Counted from the stretch's first letter, positions 11,066 through 23,505 are shown. The stretch is 64,000 nucleotides of DNA from Euphorbia lathyris (GCF_963576675.1 NC_088918.1:37977501-38041500); one strand, 5' to 3'. Numbers and translations: made by a program. The notes: generated by a model from the sequence alone, not told the origin.

Positions 11066-12335
11066 TGCTTCTACTTATAAATGCATCAAACCACGTTTTT
11101 TTAGCTAAAATATATTAAGCCTTTTAACCCAATACATGTGCATCATAATTGAGAAATCACATAAAGAAAAATGTATTAATGTGCAAGTGAAGATTGGTGG
11201 AGAGCATTGGGGAGAAAGTAAAAGGAGTAAAAGAAGGAGATATCGTAATACCAACGTTTATAGCAGAATGTGAAGAATGTGAGAATTGCTTATCATCAGA
11301 GACCAATTTGTGCCTAAATCATCCCATAAATCGCAATGGTCTAATGCCAGATGGTACTTCAAGAATGTCAATTAAAGGGCAGAAATTGTACCACTTGTTT
11401 ACTTGCTCAACATGGTGTGAGTACATGGTTATTCATTCCAATTATGTTGTCAAAGTTGACCCATCAATACCTCTTCCACATGCAAGTTTTATTTCTTGTG
11501 GCTTTACTACTGGGTTCGGTGCTGCTTGGAAGGAAGCTAAGGTTAAACAAGGCTCAACTGTGGCTGTTTTTGGCCTTGGTGCTGTTGGACTAGGGGTAGG
11601 CATGTCTGGTTTCATTTCATTTATAACCAATCTGTTTGGGTTGTTGTGTGATAAAATATAGTTGCAGGTTATAGAAGGAGCTCGAATGCAAGGAGCAGCT
11701 AAAATAATTGGTGTGGATATTAATGGAAGCAAGGAGGAAAAAGGAGCAATTTTTGGAATGAATAACTTTGTAAACCCAAATGAATTTGATAAACCCATTT
11801 CAGAGGTGGTCAAAGACTTGACTAATGGAATTGGAGTAGATTATAGCTTCGAGTGTTGTGGTGCTGCCCACTTACTCAATCAAGCTCTCCAAGCCACAAA
11901 GCTGGTATCCTTATCTTTTTCTATTCATCTTCAACTAGCAGTTAAAGCTATATAGATGCTGATGGCTGATGTTATGTTGTTGCAGGGTACAGGCAAAGTA
12001 ATTGCGATAGGTTCAGGAAGAGAGCGCGTAATAGAAACTTTCCATTTATTGGCAGGCAGAAGTTTAAAGGGGTCTATTTTTGGAGGACTCAAAATTAAAT
12101 CTGATCTTCCTATCATTCTGGAAAAATGCAAGAATAAGGTGATGCATAATATCTACCGATCCCACTGGTTACCTATTTTTTATGAATAAAACTAAATGTT
12201 TAGCAATGCTGTACCTTTGCACAGGAACTCCACCTGGATGATCTTTTGACACATGAAGTTGCATTCCAAGACATGGACAAGGCTTTTGAGCTATTGAAGC
12301 AACCTGATTGTGTCAAGGTGCTTATCAAGATTTGA
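10095..12335 (+). CDS. Zinc-dependent alcohol dehydrogenase-like protein (MDR family), 7 exons
   Basis: Exons 10095-10143, 10210-10352, 10450-10487, 11193-11595, 11668-11904, 11986-12138 and 12225-12335 join in frame, all with GT-AG introns, to give 377 aa, the usual plant ADH size. It should oxidise or reduce alcohols/aldehydes with NAD(H) in the cytosol; the substrate is unknown. Catalytic zinc ligands fit Cys52 (CHTD), His73 (GHEGVG) and Cys179 (SCGFTTGFG). The structural zinc lobe is Cys103/106/109/117 (CEECENC...C). The Rossmann glycine motif GLGAVGLG lies near 202-209. No key residue is missing, so the gene looks functional. It resembles the plant 'alcohol dehydrogenase-like' group more than classic ADH1 (inference). 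Its 3' end faces the convergent gene ending at 12852. Intron 3 holds a 60-base T run. The least typical splice site is exon 2's donor, GTGGGT. Confidence 0.88.
10989..11073 (-). mobile_element. Poly(T) tract flanked by a direct repeat: tail-only retroposon insertion
   Basis: An uninterrupted run of about 60 T (11003-11062) in intron 3 of the ADH gene is flanked by TTATATGCTTCTA at 10989-11001 and again at about 11061-11073. A direct repeat around a pure homopolymer is what a target-primed insertion of little more than a poly(A) tail leaves behind, here in minus orientation. Slippage may have changed the run length since. Confidence 0.6.
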
Positions 12336-12851
12336 CCTCCAACTGCATTCCTGCCCTGGAGCTTATAAACAGAACGAGTCTATACTTTCCAATATTGTTA
12401 GCAAAATAAAGTTTGAATTCCAGGAGTCAAATTAACCCTTCATCCTTTTTTTTTCCATCTTCATCCTTCAAGTACCTGGAAGAAAAGACCTTTAAAAAGA
12501 CTTGTACAGTGCATTTCTCTGGCAAATAACTTGGCTGCGCCTTATCAAATCCAAGTACTTTCTACATGAATTCGCAGATTTAAAATGCACGTTTGGCACA
12601 AAAGAACATATCGCCTTCACAATCCGATTAAAAGTACAATCCAATAACATTCAAGGAACCAGGGTATATAAACAATTTATAAAAGAAATTTGCCATTGGA
12701 GGAAACGAATCCATCCCAGTATACAATCTCAGATGCTGCGGTAAACAAGTAAAGTGTTGATTGCTGTGATTATATTAACCAATACATTTGTAATGTTCTG
12801 TGGTTTAAAACATAAAAAACGAAACCTCCAACTAGCAATCCTGTTCAAAGA
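12336..12851. other. Intergenic stretch between two convergent 3' ends
   Basis: This probably holds the 3' UTRs of the ADH-like gene (+) and of the chloroplast protein gene (-). No coding region with homology, repeat or RNA gene is visible; the short plus-strand ORFs are not supported. Confidence 0.5.
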
Positions 12852-15800
12852 TTATATGGTGGCTTCCACCTCAGGATCAGTTTCAACAGGCACTGTGGGT
12901 GGTGAATTATTCCCACCTCTCAAACGTGAAGATACCTTGTCAATAGCATTGTTCAGTTGGCTGATTTTTGCATTTAGTGTCTGCCTTGTCTTCTGTTTTT
13001 CAGGAAAGTAAACAATCAAAAAAAAAAAAAAAAATTTGAACCTCTGTCACAGTTAATTCTACTAGCCAGCAAAAAATGTATCAAATGTAAATCGAAACAA
13101 AATTATGTACTACCTCTAAACCTTCATCATAATATATCGGTCGCTTTGCCCTGCGGAATCCGTATTCATCTTCATTAAGCAGGGATCTTCTGATCTGAAA
13201 CAATTCATAACAAACAAATAAAATCAGCCTTTGCTGCACAACACAGCCTCTGTAGGGTTGCAGAAGATAGATAAACAATATAAACAAAGAAAAATATCAA
13301 CGCGCAATGATACTACAAACAGGCATTCCGATTATTTATACATGAAAGAAGCTTTAGCTCATATGATAATGGCATTAAGATAATGCTTGTGCTCATCTGG
13401 AAATACAGGGGAAATATGTTGTGCATTGCAGGAATACATAGGATTCATAGTAAAGATATAGATTAATCACTCTAATCATGGCCAATGAAAGCCAGTTTAT
13501 TTTTACCATAGTCAAAATGAAAATAACAAAAATTTTAAGGGTTGTCTAAAATGGATAATGATGCTATCAAACAACATTTCAGCATCAAGAAAATTTCATA
13601 GCAGTAAGATATTATAAGAGGCATCCAGTGCTTCATTCTGCACGATTCAGACACGTTTAAAGAATCACCGACATCAATTTGCACGATTCAGACATGCAAG
13701 GCTAGACGTGATGTGTTGGAGATAGTTGCTCTGTAAGTCAGTGTTGGAAGAGCTATTCTTTTAGAATGGCATTTAAATGAAGCTATTCTCTGCTTCAAAC
13801 ATCTAATTGGCTGTCAAGACATTTTGATTGTTTGACAGGACATTGAAGTAATAATTGACAAAAAGAAAATACATTTATATGGTTACAGAAAGATATCTAG
13901 ATCACCTGCGGAGCAAATATATAAGCCAAAGTGCCACACACAGCGCCTCCTAAAAGAAAACCAGCAACAAAATCACCGCCGCCACCCCTACTGCCGTCAC
14001 TGCATAAAACAGAGGATACGATAAGAAAAACCTCTAGAAACTAAACAAAAGAGGGCATACTTAGGGAGCAGAAATCAGTTTTCTTTCAAACTTCAAAACA
14101 ACAAAACTTAGATGACAGAACCCTTTCAGAATCACTAAGGAACAGAGGAGCCCTTACAAATCAATATGGGTGACCCGCATGAATAATACACACAGTAAAA
14201 CGTCAAAAAAGGTTCATCTGATGGCTGGAAACACAGGAACCAAGCAATAATAGAAATCACATGTCCTCACTGATGGCTGGAAAGACAACCTTTTATGCCA
14301 TTAAAGGGCATCTCTAAAATTCAACTTAAAAGGTTCAAATGTAATATTATTCATTTCTCAATAATTGTTACCTATTATAAAAAGCAACCTTCCTGACCAC
14401 AGATGTCCTAAACTCTTCCCTATCCTTGACCAATGTCACCATCAGCGAGTAAATTTGGCCAGCAACAGCCTTAGTCGAACACTGATCAAAACCTAGTTGT
14501 TTGCAATATTTACAAATTTAAAAGGGAGAAAAAAACAGATGATGCTATCAAAAAAGAGGAACAAGGAAGCATAAGATGGACTAGGAACATTAAGCTGCTT
14601 ATTTCTTTTTCTCAATCATATGTGCAACTAAATATAAATTACAACTTGGTAAAAATTAACAAGCTTTGCGTCTATGTTTCTGTGCCTCTCAAAAGACAAA
14701 TCTCATACAACTTTTCTCGAAAGATCCAATTCTTTTTTTTATTGAATTTCTTAATTTAATTGGAAATAATTAAAATGAAAGAATTGATTTTAAACTATAC
14801 ACATATTTGACGGATGTCAATTCAATTTGAATAACCATTATGAAATTCCAAAACACCAACTCTCTTTTTCTCCCTCATCATGATGCCCTTGGCAAAATCT
14901 TTTACACAATTCAATATACAAGACTCACATCAGATAATTCAGATGATGCAAATTTACCCATGAAGACGCGGATTAGGAGTTAGGACTTAACTTCAGGTTA
15001 GCATTAAGACCACCATCTAACATGAAAGGCAGTTTAAAACAGTATATCCTGGCTCTAACTCTAAGAAGACAAAAAAAGCATTTACGAATGAGAAATGAGA
15101 AAGCTTCCTTTTTTTGTTTAGATTATTGAAAGGGAATTATGGATACTGGTTTAAGAAAGATGGGAAGAGAGTTAGAAGAAAACTATTCCATATGGGTGGG
15201 TGAATAGAATTTGATGGCACAAAATTGAATGGGTACTATTCTGGCATATAATGGCTAAAAAAATGTGATATTGTTGCTTTATAAGATAGCTAACCTAAGC
15301 AAATAAACAGTTGATGGTTTACTTCTACGACCTTGCTTATATGTAAAAGACTTTCTTAGCTTACAAAAACAAGATACTATTTAGCATCAATGAACATCAA
15401 GGGTAGAAAATAACATATCTACCGTATATGCCTTCATGATTTATGTAAACCATCAAATAGAATTGAATTCTTTCATTTTGAAATATATTGCGAACAAAAT
15501 AATTCAACAATTAAATAAAATATTACTGGAAATAAGTTCATTCTTGGTTATAATTTATTCCAAACAAAGGATATAGTTGTTTTATTTGTACTTCAAACCA
15601 AAAAAACGTATGATACCTATAATCTGCACGAACCAACAAATTGCGGTTGGTTCCCACCTTTGTTGACCTCCTTTGCACTGCCAGTTGTGGAGACTTTCGA
15701 AATGAATTGGACTTCGGGGACCAAAGATCATGTGTCTTCAAATTGGATCCACCTACAACCATAGACAAAAATTACTATACTCAATCAAAAAAATAAAAAA

Positions 15801-16889
15801 AACACTCAATGGTAGATTTCAAACTCAATTGTCTAAACCACACAAATACTAAGAGTAGAAGTGATTTTCAGCTCCAAAGACAAGAAACATGCACCAATGG
15901 CAATGTGTCCATGCTAACATCTAAGTAAAGCGTTTAAATAAAATGTCGACAAAACAGCAACTCCAACTGGTAGACATTTATCATTCAAAACCTTCAAATG
16001 TTCCTAGTGTCACACTCTTCAGCAATATTGCTGATAAGCCAAAAAGAAAAAGAAGAGAGGAGCAATATTCCAATATGTTATACAATTCGTAATTTTTATA
16101 ACACCAGTGCCAAGCTACTTTCATCACCAATACGCAGAAATTAGACAAAAATAACATATGGTAATCCAAATTCTGAAGCTTCCACGACAATCACCAACTT
16201 TCATTTTGAAAAACAACATGCTTTCCTTTGTTCATAATTAGTCAACTAGAGCAAAGTATTAAATCAAATGATTATAAAATAGATAAGAAAAAATTATATA
16301 TTAATTTTCTAAGTTGAGGTGCAAGGGGTCAAATTTCAAGATCAAATTTGGTTGAAGATGTTGATAAATCGAATTTCAAGAATCCATTTCAAGTCAATAA
16401 ATCGAACAGGTCCAACATCAGTAGTTGTTAATCTCATTGAAGAAGTTCAAGTATTAGCTTTAAATAAGGAAGAGAGTAAATGCAACTACGATCATTTCCA
16501 TTTTGAACAATTTAAACTCATCAAATCCTAGGACATCAATTATAAAGGGAAAATCATAAGAAACTACAAAAAGCAATTCAACACCAATTGTACAATCACA
16601 GTGCCCAACGGTGAACCCTAAAAGAGAAACCAATATCTAAAAAAATAAAGTTAAATTACACAATAGCATTGAAGAACAGATGTAGGAAAAAAAACAGTGA
16701 GTATTAATCAGGGGGTGAAGAACCACAGTTCCCCCGCAAGTAATTGAAAAAACCCTGTAATATATTATTGTGGAGTTCATGAGAAGGCAAAGGAATAGAA
16801 ACAGAATTGGATGGAAAAGGAAGCATAAGGAGAAGGTAGATGATACTTATTATACCTGATATGGATACGGGAGCAAAAGTGGCGGCCAT
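12852..16889 (-). CDS. Small chloroplast-targeted single-span membrane protein, 5 exons
   Basis: Minus-strand exons 16856-16889, 15617-15752, 13906-13999, 13114-13194 and 12852-12992 join in frame with GT-AG introns to give 161 aa. Residues 1 to about 53 are rich in Ser, Lys and Arg with few acidic residues and end at VRADY, fitting a plastid transit peptide. A Gly-rich linker precedes one hydrophobic span at about 67-86 (FVAGFLLGG...). The C-terminal half is charged, with a short amphipathic helix (about 115-140, EKTRQTLNAKISQLNNAID) and an acidic tail. The layout resembles the plant family typified by Arabidopsis At1g42960, reported at the chloroplast inner envelope (from memory, not checked); the biochemical role is unknown. 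The start codon is the first ATG of the ORF and gives the transit peptide. Intron 2 is 1.6 kb, intron 1 is 1.1 kb, and neither carries an obvious transposon. Confidence 0.8.
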
Positions 16890-17200
16890 GATAGAACAGG
16901 AAAAGATCGATGTAGAACAAACTTAGTGAACTGAGTTTTAGAGAGGGAGAGAATTAACTAATTGTGTCAAAAATGGGGAAGATATTCATACTTGCTCTCC
17001 GTTTTCTGAATTTCCAATTGTACCCTTTCCTTTGGAAGCAATAACAGGAGGGTTACAGCCAATCATAATTTTCTGTACACGGTTAATTTCTTTTAAAGAA
17101 ATGATAACTTAGCAAAAAAATTAAAAGGAAAAAATCTGCAGATTATTATATAAAAAATGGTAAAAAGTATACTTCATTAAACTAAATTAAATATGAAAGT
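16890..17200. promoter_or_regulatory. 5' flank of the chloroplast protein gene
   Basis: This region upstream of the minus-strand ATG at 16889 should contain the 5' UTR and promoter. It is AT-rich with no clear TATA box that I can assign. Nothing else is recognised. Confidence 0.35.
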
Positions 17201-17774
17201 GGTGTTTGTTTCAGTTTTTTGAAAGAGCGTTTAGTCGCTCCAAACAGCAGGAAATATAGTGTTTGGTTAGGTTTATATAATTGCAGCGTTTAATATTTTC
17301 TCTAAAGACTGCAACATTTTGTAACTTTTCACGAAAAGCTCACTTTTAGAGCTTTTAATAAACAGTTGTTTGTCATTACTTGATAATGATAAAATTATCA
17401 TTCTTTTTTTTTGAATCAATAAAATTATCATTCTTATTTCCGTAAAATACGTTCCTTTCTTAACATTATGTCTATTTTTAAAACATAATTATCGAAAGAA
17501 CAAGGTTTTGTTGCATTCAATAAACTTCTTTTAATTTTTATTTAAATTATTTTTATTAATTTGTATACTATATTTTTTATTTTATAATTTATTTGTTGAT
17601 TAATTTAAAACATGTCCATATTAGACATTTTAAATACCAACGGCAATAGTTCAATATAATTTTACTAAACACTAATAATTAAACCGTGAACAGCAACAGC
17701 AAGCAAACGGCATACTGCAACCGCAAACGGCTAACAGCAACAGTTATTAGCTAACTATTGAACCAAATAGACCC
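17201..17774. mobile_element. MITE-like element with GGTGTTTG / GGGTCTATTTGG ends
   Basis: The left end reads GGTGTTTGTTTCAG and the right end, reversed, GGGTCTATTTGGTTC. Subterminal CAAACAGCA/AACAGCAACAG strings and an AT-rich core match the layout of the element at 45099-45332, so both are probably Harbinger-type MITEs. No clean target duplication is seen, so the edges are approximate. Confidence 0.45.
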
Positions 17775-18659
17775 AAAATGTTTAAATAAAATAAATTTGA
17801 ACATCAGAAGTACCAAAATAATATTTGAATATGTAAAATTTGGAGAATATGCAACTCCCTATTTAAATACTTATTTTTCTGCCAAATAAGAAAATATTAA
17901 TTTAAATATAGAGTAGCAAAAAACTGAGCATCATCCGTATGCGGTTAAATCATTTATAAAGTAATTTCAAAAAACATGAATAATAATTAGTCCGTTAATA
18001 ACGAGGAATAGTAAAGGGGAAGAGGGGGTAGTATAGTAAAAGAACATTAAAAATGGCATAACGACGGAGTTGCAGTTAAGGCCGAAGCAATCATCGAGGC
18101 AGGCATAGGTTGATCCGCCCGCCAGGCCTTCATTTCTGTATAAAGAAAACAAAACCTCAATTTTATACGAGCTGATATCTTATGAATATACATTCCTCAT
18201 GTGATACTTACGAAATCCAAACTAATATTTTAAAAAAAATATGGTGTTACCGTAATAAAATCGATTAATATGATTCTGTATGGGAGACCTCAATTCAAAA
18301 AGTCTCAAAAACCCCGATATAAAATCCACCAGTTACAGCAATCACGACTAATCCTGTAAATCACAGATCTAGTGGGTTTAAATGATATCAGACGTTAATA
18401 TTCGGTAAAAACCTGCAAACCTAATATTGTGCATCATTGAACAGTAACACATCGATAGGCACCGTAAAGCTCAGGATTCCTTATCAGAATCTCCAACCTA
18501 GCCAAAATTCACTAAAGAATTAAAAACCTCCCCATGAGTAAATAGAAAACATGCATCATGATATTACAATAACATTTTGCACCATTACAAAGCTAGACTT
18601 GTACTTGTACACTTCGAATAACAAAGAAACCATTACAAAGATGAGTCAACAAAGGCTTC
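17775..18659. other. AT-rich intergenic stretch
   Basis: No gene or repeat with recognisable ends is visible. A short minus-strand ORF (18152-17967) contains a small cysteine cluster, but no homology is recognised and it is not called. Confidence 0.4.
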
Positions 18660-20488
18660 AATCTAACACGTGATCCAGATTTGGAATCACATCATCATCC
18701 ATCAACTGTTGATACATGTCTTTCTAATCTTTTCACTCATTTGTATTATGTCCATTTTGATCATGGTACAAACAAGCATTCCCTTCATGAGTGATCGGAT
18801 GATAATAATCAGGTGGAATATATTGAACCCCTGATGATAGAACTCTTTAAAAACTATGTTGTGTCGTCTCTCCGGATTGGCAAACATCGGTCCGTGAGGA
18901 TCGCTAGGATAAGCATGATGACCGCTATGACACCCACTCAGCTTCACACCCACTGGGATCTTTGTTATCAAGGACTCCTCATCTCGAAGAAGCTTCTTCA
19001 CCCAAGTTGGATACGACTACGATAAACCCCCAACACAGAGATCCAAAACATTTGTTCCTACTTGCAAAGCACTACATGACCCAGAATCCTTCTCCGTCGT
19101 GGACCAGCCACTGGGAACTGCCTCACAAGAATCAGTACAAAAGCCACCACCACATGCAGAAGCACGCGGTCCACGAATGACATGATTCTTCAGGCCATCG
19201 GGCAATCTAAATCCAAAACAATGTCTCTCGCCAACCCAATCCATTTCCTGCCTCTTCTGAGAGCCAATGATCTGGTATACATAAGGATGCGACATCTCGG
19301 AGATTGCTTTCTGCACCTTGATCACCTTGTCGATTCAATTATGCCCCTCAACAACATCCTAACCAGTCTAGATCATGTCTATTTTTCAAAACCAACAAGT
19401 TCCCTCAAAAAATATGCTAAGTTACCAGGCCAGGCAACTTAGTTTTATACTAAAAAGGCGACCAATAAAATCAAACAACAGTCTCATCCAACCTCCCCCA
19501 TAAGTATGGCAGAGCCATATAAACATCATTACCCTCGAAGAACTCAAAGATCTTACACAAAGAATATAATCAAAAGATTCAAATGTCAAATCACATGCTT
19601 TTGATTCTCAAAAAACAGGCAAATACATATACAGCAATAGACTAAAATCTCAAATTACAGCTCAACTATAGAATCAATTTTTTCCTATTGAGAGCTAGCC
19701 ACAGAGAAAGCAGAAAAGACAAACGTACAAATTCAAGGCAGACTCTTTACGAACTCCACGACCTTGCTCTAGGCCTCGACATCATAAATATCTATACTTA
19801 GTACCTCCTACTTTGGCATTGGAAAACCTACATTGTGCGTTGCTTTCATCATAAGAGCATGGTCTACCCACAATAACTTCATCTCCCGATCAGTGGCAAA
19901 CGCCTTTAGATAATATCTGGATGTTATCATGACTTATGCCCTCAACCTCGTTCCAATCAACAACCATAGTAACCTTTAGCGTCGCGCAAAAGCTTTCCAA
20001 CTCCAGCACACGTTCACAAAAGCAAGTAGATAGGCGTACTTTGGTGAAGAAAAATGAGGACACTTTGCAGATAGAATATAACTAGAAATTTTCTCCAAAA
20101 GTTTATACAACTTCAAAAATGGCACCTATTTATAGGAGCCAAGAGACAAGTCAAACGGTAACAAGACTGAACGGCCACAAGCTTGACATTTGTCCATAAC
20201 ATGGCCCCCAAACCATCCAAATGCAATAAATGCTTATTAGGTCATCGTTGCGTTAAGGCTCGATAAGTAACCTCTGAGCTTCCAAGCAGTTGGCATCCAC
20301 TAATCGAAACATTCCGCTGAACTCTTTTAAAATTTCTTCAGCACTCCTCATCCACCTCACCTAGTCTGCTCCCTGACAACCTCACATGCAATGGTTCAGA
20401 ACACTCAACCGAATGGGGGGAACTAATTGATGAGGCACATAGGCCAAACCAACTAATAGGGAACAAGACCCTACTAATAGAGGTCTGG

Positions 20489-20545
<57 letters not shown>

Positions 20546-20650
20546 TTATCTCTCTCTCTCTCTCTCTAGCTGCATTCTCTTTTATTTCGCCTGTCTAACT
20601 TGGGCGTCAGAGTGTTCTAATGGACCGTTCTCAGTACAGAAGGAGTCTTC
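18660..20650 (-). mobile_element. Decayed Ty3/Gypsy-like remnant (gag knuckle and probable LTR)
   Basis: Minus-strand translation near 18660-18830 gives a Gypsy-style zinc knuckle (CLYHDQNGHNTNE, with the final Cys changed) followed by DLKDMYQQLMDDDV. Further fragments with stops extend to about 19700. Around 20120 a minus-strand CTATAAATAGG looks like an LTR TATA box. This suggests LTR (about 19.7-20.6 kb) followed by leader and gag, all minus. Ends and target duplication were not found; assignment rests on the knuckle motif and layout. Confidence 0.4.
20491..20568. repeat. (CT)n microsatellite
   Basis: This is a run of about 78 bases of TC repeats with one interruption (ATTTA near 20544). 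It is likely length-polymorphic. Confidence 0.95.
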
Positions 20651-21468
20651 AACAAGAAAGCAACCTCGGAAATCTCACATCTCCATTAAGTAATAACCAT
20701 TAAAGAGAAATGCAAGAGATGAATTTGCACAAATGAATGTGGTTTTCAAAAGCCAACTCAAGTTTCTTACTATCTGGGCATTTCAATCTATAAAAACTAG
20801 CAAAAAAATTAGTTAACGTTGTTTACATACTACACAATGGTATATATCTAAATATAATAAACATCACATCACTTTAATTAACGAAGCAATATACCAATAT
20901 ATATCCACTTCTCTCACATTATCAGGATCAATAATCCCCAAAACCAACAAAAACCAACTATCTATATCATGTCAAAGTTACTGAATCGTGTAAAATTGAA
21001 TGAGATTTGGTGAAATTGATGAGAAAAATACTAAAAAAAATCAATATATAAGGAGTTTGATATTGTTAAATGAAGAAAAAATATTAGAAGAGTGTAACTT
21101 TTTTTTAAGAACAGAAGAGTGTAATTTGAAATATGCATCTTGTGTTTTCAGCAAATTTTAACCAGTTTCAACCAATTTTTATCAACTTTACATGAGATTA
21201 AATTTGTATGAAATTAGTGTAAAACTGCATTTAAATATGTTAGAAACTCAAAATGTAATTTTAGAAAATATTGGAATTAATATTTTAGAATAATTTCAAT
21301 CAATTGCAACCATTAATCACTTATAATTCTTAAAAATATAATATTATGTTTATATTAAACTGATTAGTATTTGATCAATCATCACTTATAATTATTGTGG
21401 AACTCAAATATATGTAATGCTAAAAAAAATTTACTAATTAATTAAAAAAGTGTTATGTTGATGTAGTA
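20569..21468. other. AT-rich intergenic stretch
   Basis: No gene, structured repeat or RNA gene is recognised up to the LINE insertion at 21487. Confidence 0.4.
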
Positions 21469-21486
21469 ATTAATTATGTCTTATTA

Positions 21487-22020
21487 GTTGAATACTGATG
21501 GCTCCTGCCTTAGCAATGGCAGAATTGCTGCTGGAGGAGTTCTTCGGGATGCTGGTGGCAATTGGATGGCGGGGTTTACCCATAACTTGGGGACGGGCTC
21601 CTCCTTTTCTGCGGAGCTCTGGGGTATCTTGTCAGGTATTAAACTCGCCATTCGCATGGGTGTTAAAAAGCTCTCGGTGGAATCTGATAATCTGGAGGCT
21701 ATTAACAGGATTTCAGATAGCCAGGCTGTTTGTCTGAAGAGCCAGAATCTCATCAAAGCTATTTTGAGGCTTCGTCCTGCCTTTGAGTATCTTAATTTCT
21801 CCCATATTTTTAGGGAGCAAAACCGCGTGGCGGATCGCTTAGCAGCTGCTGGGCATGGGAGAATGTTAGGTGTTTCTACCCTATCTGTTCCTCCTTCTTT
21901 TCTTTTGCCTTCTCTCCTAGAGGATAGGATTGGAGTCAGCCTTCCTAGACTGATCCCGGTGTAGGTTTTTTTGTTGGTTTTGTTTTTTTCCTTTCCTTTC
22001 TTACCAAAAAAAAAAAAAAA
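21487..22020 (+). mobile_element. 5'-truncated L1 LINE insertion (RNase H end) with 18 bp target duplication
   Basis: The insertion contains an open frame (21488-21964, about 158 codons) of the RNase H-like C-terminus of plant L1 ORF2 (NTDGSCLSNGRIAAGG, FSAELWGILSG, REQNRVADRLAAAGH). A short 3' UTR and a poly(A) run (about 22006-22020) follow. The perfect direct repeat ATTAATTATGTCTTATTA flanks it at 21469-21486 and 22021-22038, proving target-primed insertion. The same LINE family is present at 38704, 48789 and 22172. The truncated frame has no start of its own and is not a gene. Confidence 0.93.
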
Positions 22021-22171
22021 ATTAATTATGTCTTATTAATTTTTTTTAGCTCACTCAATTAAATGTTTTTCTAAAACATAAACTATTTAGCCACTTTCAT
22101 TTAATTCAATTAATTTCATGTAATTTGAGTCAATTTTATATACTTTCGTTCAGTTTTCACATAATATATTA

Positions 22172-22442
22172 CATTTTTTTTTGGTAGGAAAATGAAAGAA
22201 AAAGACAAACAAAAACAAAAAACCTAACCCGGGATTAGCCTAGGGAAGCTAACCCCCACCACATCATCCAAAAGGAGAGAAGACAGGAATTCAGGAGGAG
22301 AAGAGAAAGTTGAAACTCCCAACATCCTCTCATGGCCCTCAGCCGCAAGATGGTCCGCCACCCGGTTCTGTTCTCTGAAAATATGGCTGAAAAGGATGGA
22401 GTCAAAGGACGAACAAACTCTTCTAATACCTTTGTTACGGCG
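22172..22442 (-). mobile_element. 3' end of an L1 LINE of the same family, minus strand
   Basis: The T run at about 22172 is the poly(A) tail on the minus strand. The minus-strand frame reads through FSHIFREQNRVADHLAAEGH to the same C-terminus (PRLIPG) as the other copies, ending near 22224. Similarity to the 51401 region of LINE B begins near 22442. No convincing target duplication was found. Confidence 0.8.
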
Positions 22443-22547
22443 AATTTCATTCAATTTCACCCAATTTAAATCAATTATTGTCCAATTTGTCCAATTTGAA
22501 TCAATTTCACCCAAATCCTATCAACTTCAATCACTTTTAATACGATA

Positions 22548-23505
22548 CTAGAAAATACCCCTTGCTTCGCTTTGGGAGAAAATAATTATATATTTTATTT
22601 GATTGATATGTTCTATGTTTGAGATATTTACTTTGAGAAAGAAAATTATTTCATGTAAGTGAGTAAGGTCATATATAGTAATAGGATGAGAATATGTTTC
22701 ATGGTATTTATAAAGGTTACACAAATAAATGATAACCGTTAAGTATACAAGATAGTAAAACATATATTTTGTTATATGATAAAGCGATGTAATTGTAAAG
22801 GCCGCACACATCATTAATTATACATGATAATGTTGAGCATGGAAGATAATAAAACGTGGATATTTTTGTACAGTACGGTGTAGATCGGTGAGTGGTGGTG
22901 TTTTTTTTCCCGGTTGTTAGAGCTGTAGAAAAAAGAGAAAAGATTTGAATTGTGATGTAGTGGACAAACGATGTTGATTAACGTTTTTCGGTAATCAGTG
23001 GGTGCCAAAACCCCAAAAACTCTCGTGATCCTGTCCCTGAACACACGCTAATTCGAATCTTTTTTTTTAAAGTCACCAAGAACCTCTTAGCTCTTCATAT
23101 TTTGATCCAATTTCTAATTTCACTGATTTACATCTGAAGTAATTGAGATTGATTTGGACAATTTCTAAACAAATTAGCAAATAGAAGGACTAATAAAGGA
23201 AAAGTCATTAAAAGGTGGGGGAAGTTAAACGATGCCGTTTTTGTATAAGTGGGTATAGAAAATGATAGAGAGAAATAAGTAGAATATGATAGGACAAAAT
23301 GGGAAAGTTTTGATATACATTTATAAGGGTAAAACTGGAAATAATTGGACCATTTGTTATTAGGTAGGTAGAGGCATTTAAAATAATTGGAGGGCAAAAG
23401 TGTAAAGATATTTGAAAGGGTAACATTGGAAAACATTGAACCAAAAATTGAAATTGGCACGGTTCCTTGTTTTTCAGTTTTATATGTATATATAATATGT
23501 ATGGA
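22548..23505 (-). mobile_element. Candidate decayed non-autonomous Helitron
   Basis: On the minus strand the right boundary reads A|TCCATACATATTATATATAC and the left boundary ends with an imperfect hairpin (CCCAAAGC-GAA-GCAAGGGG), TATTTT and CTAG|T. That matches Helitron rules (5' TC, 3' hairpin then CTRR, insertion between A and T). The hairpin stem is mismatched and no coding sequence is present. Compare the much clearer element at 53263-54776. Confidence 0.4.

Noticed and set aside
17967..18152. Small cysteine-containing peptide gene on the minus strand
   Set aside because: A CLDDCFGLNC cluster is visible, but there is no signal peptide at the start, no known family and no conservation evidence.
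20491..20568. CRISPR or other structured array
   Set aside because: It is a simple dinucleotide repeat without spacers; no CRISPR array occurs in the window.
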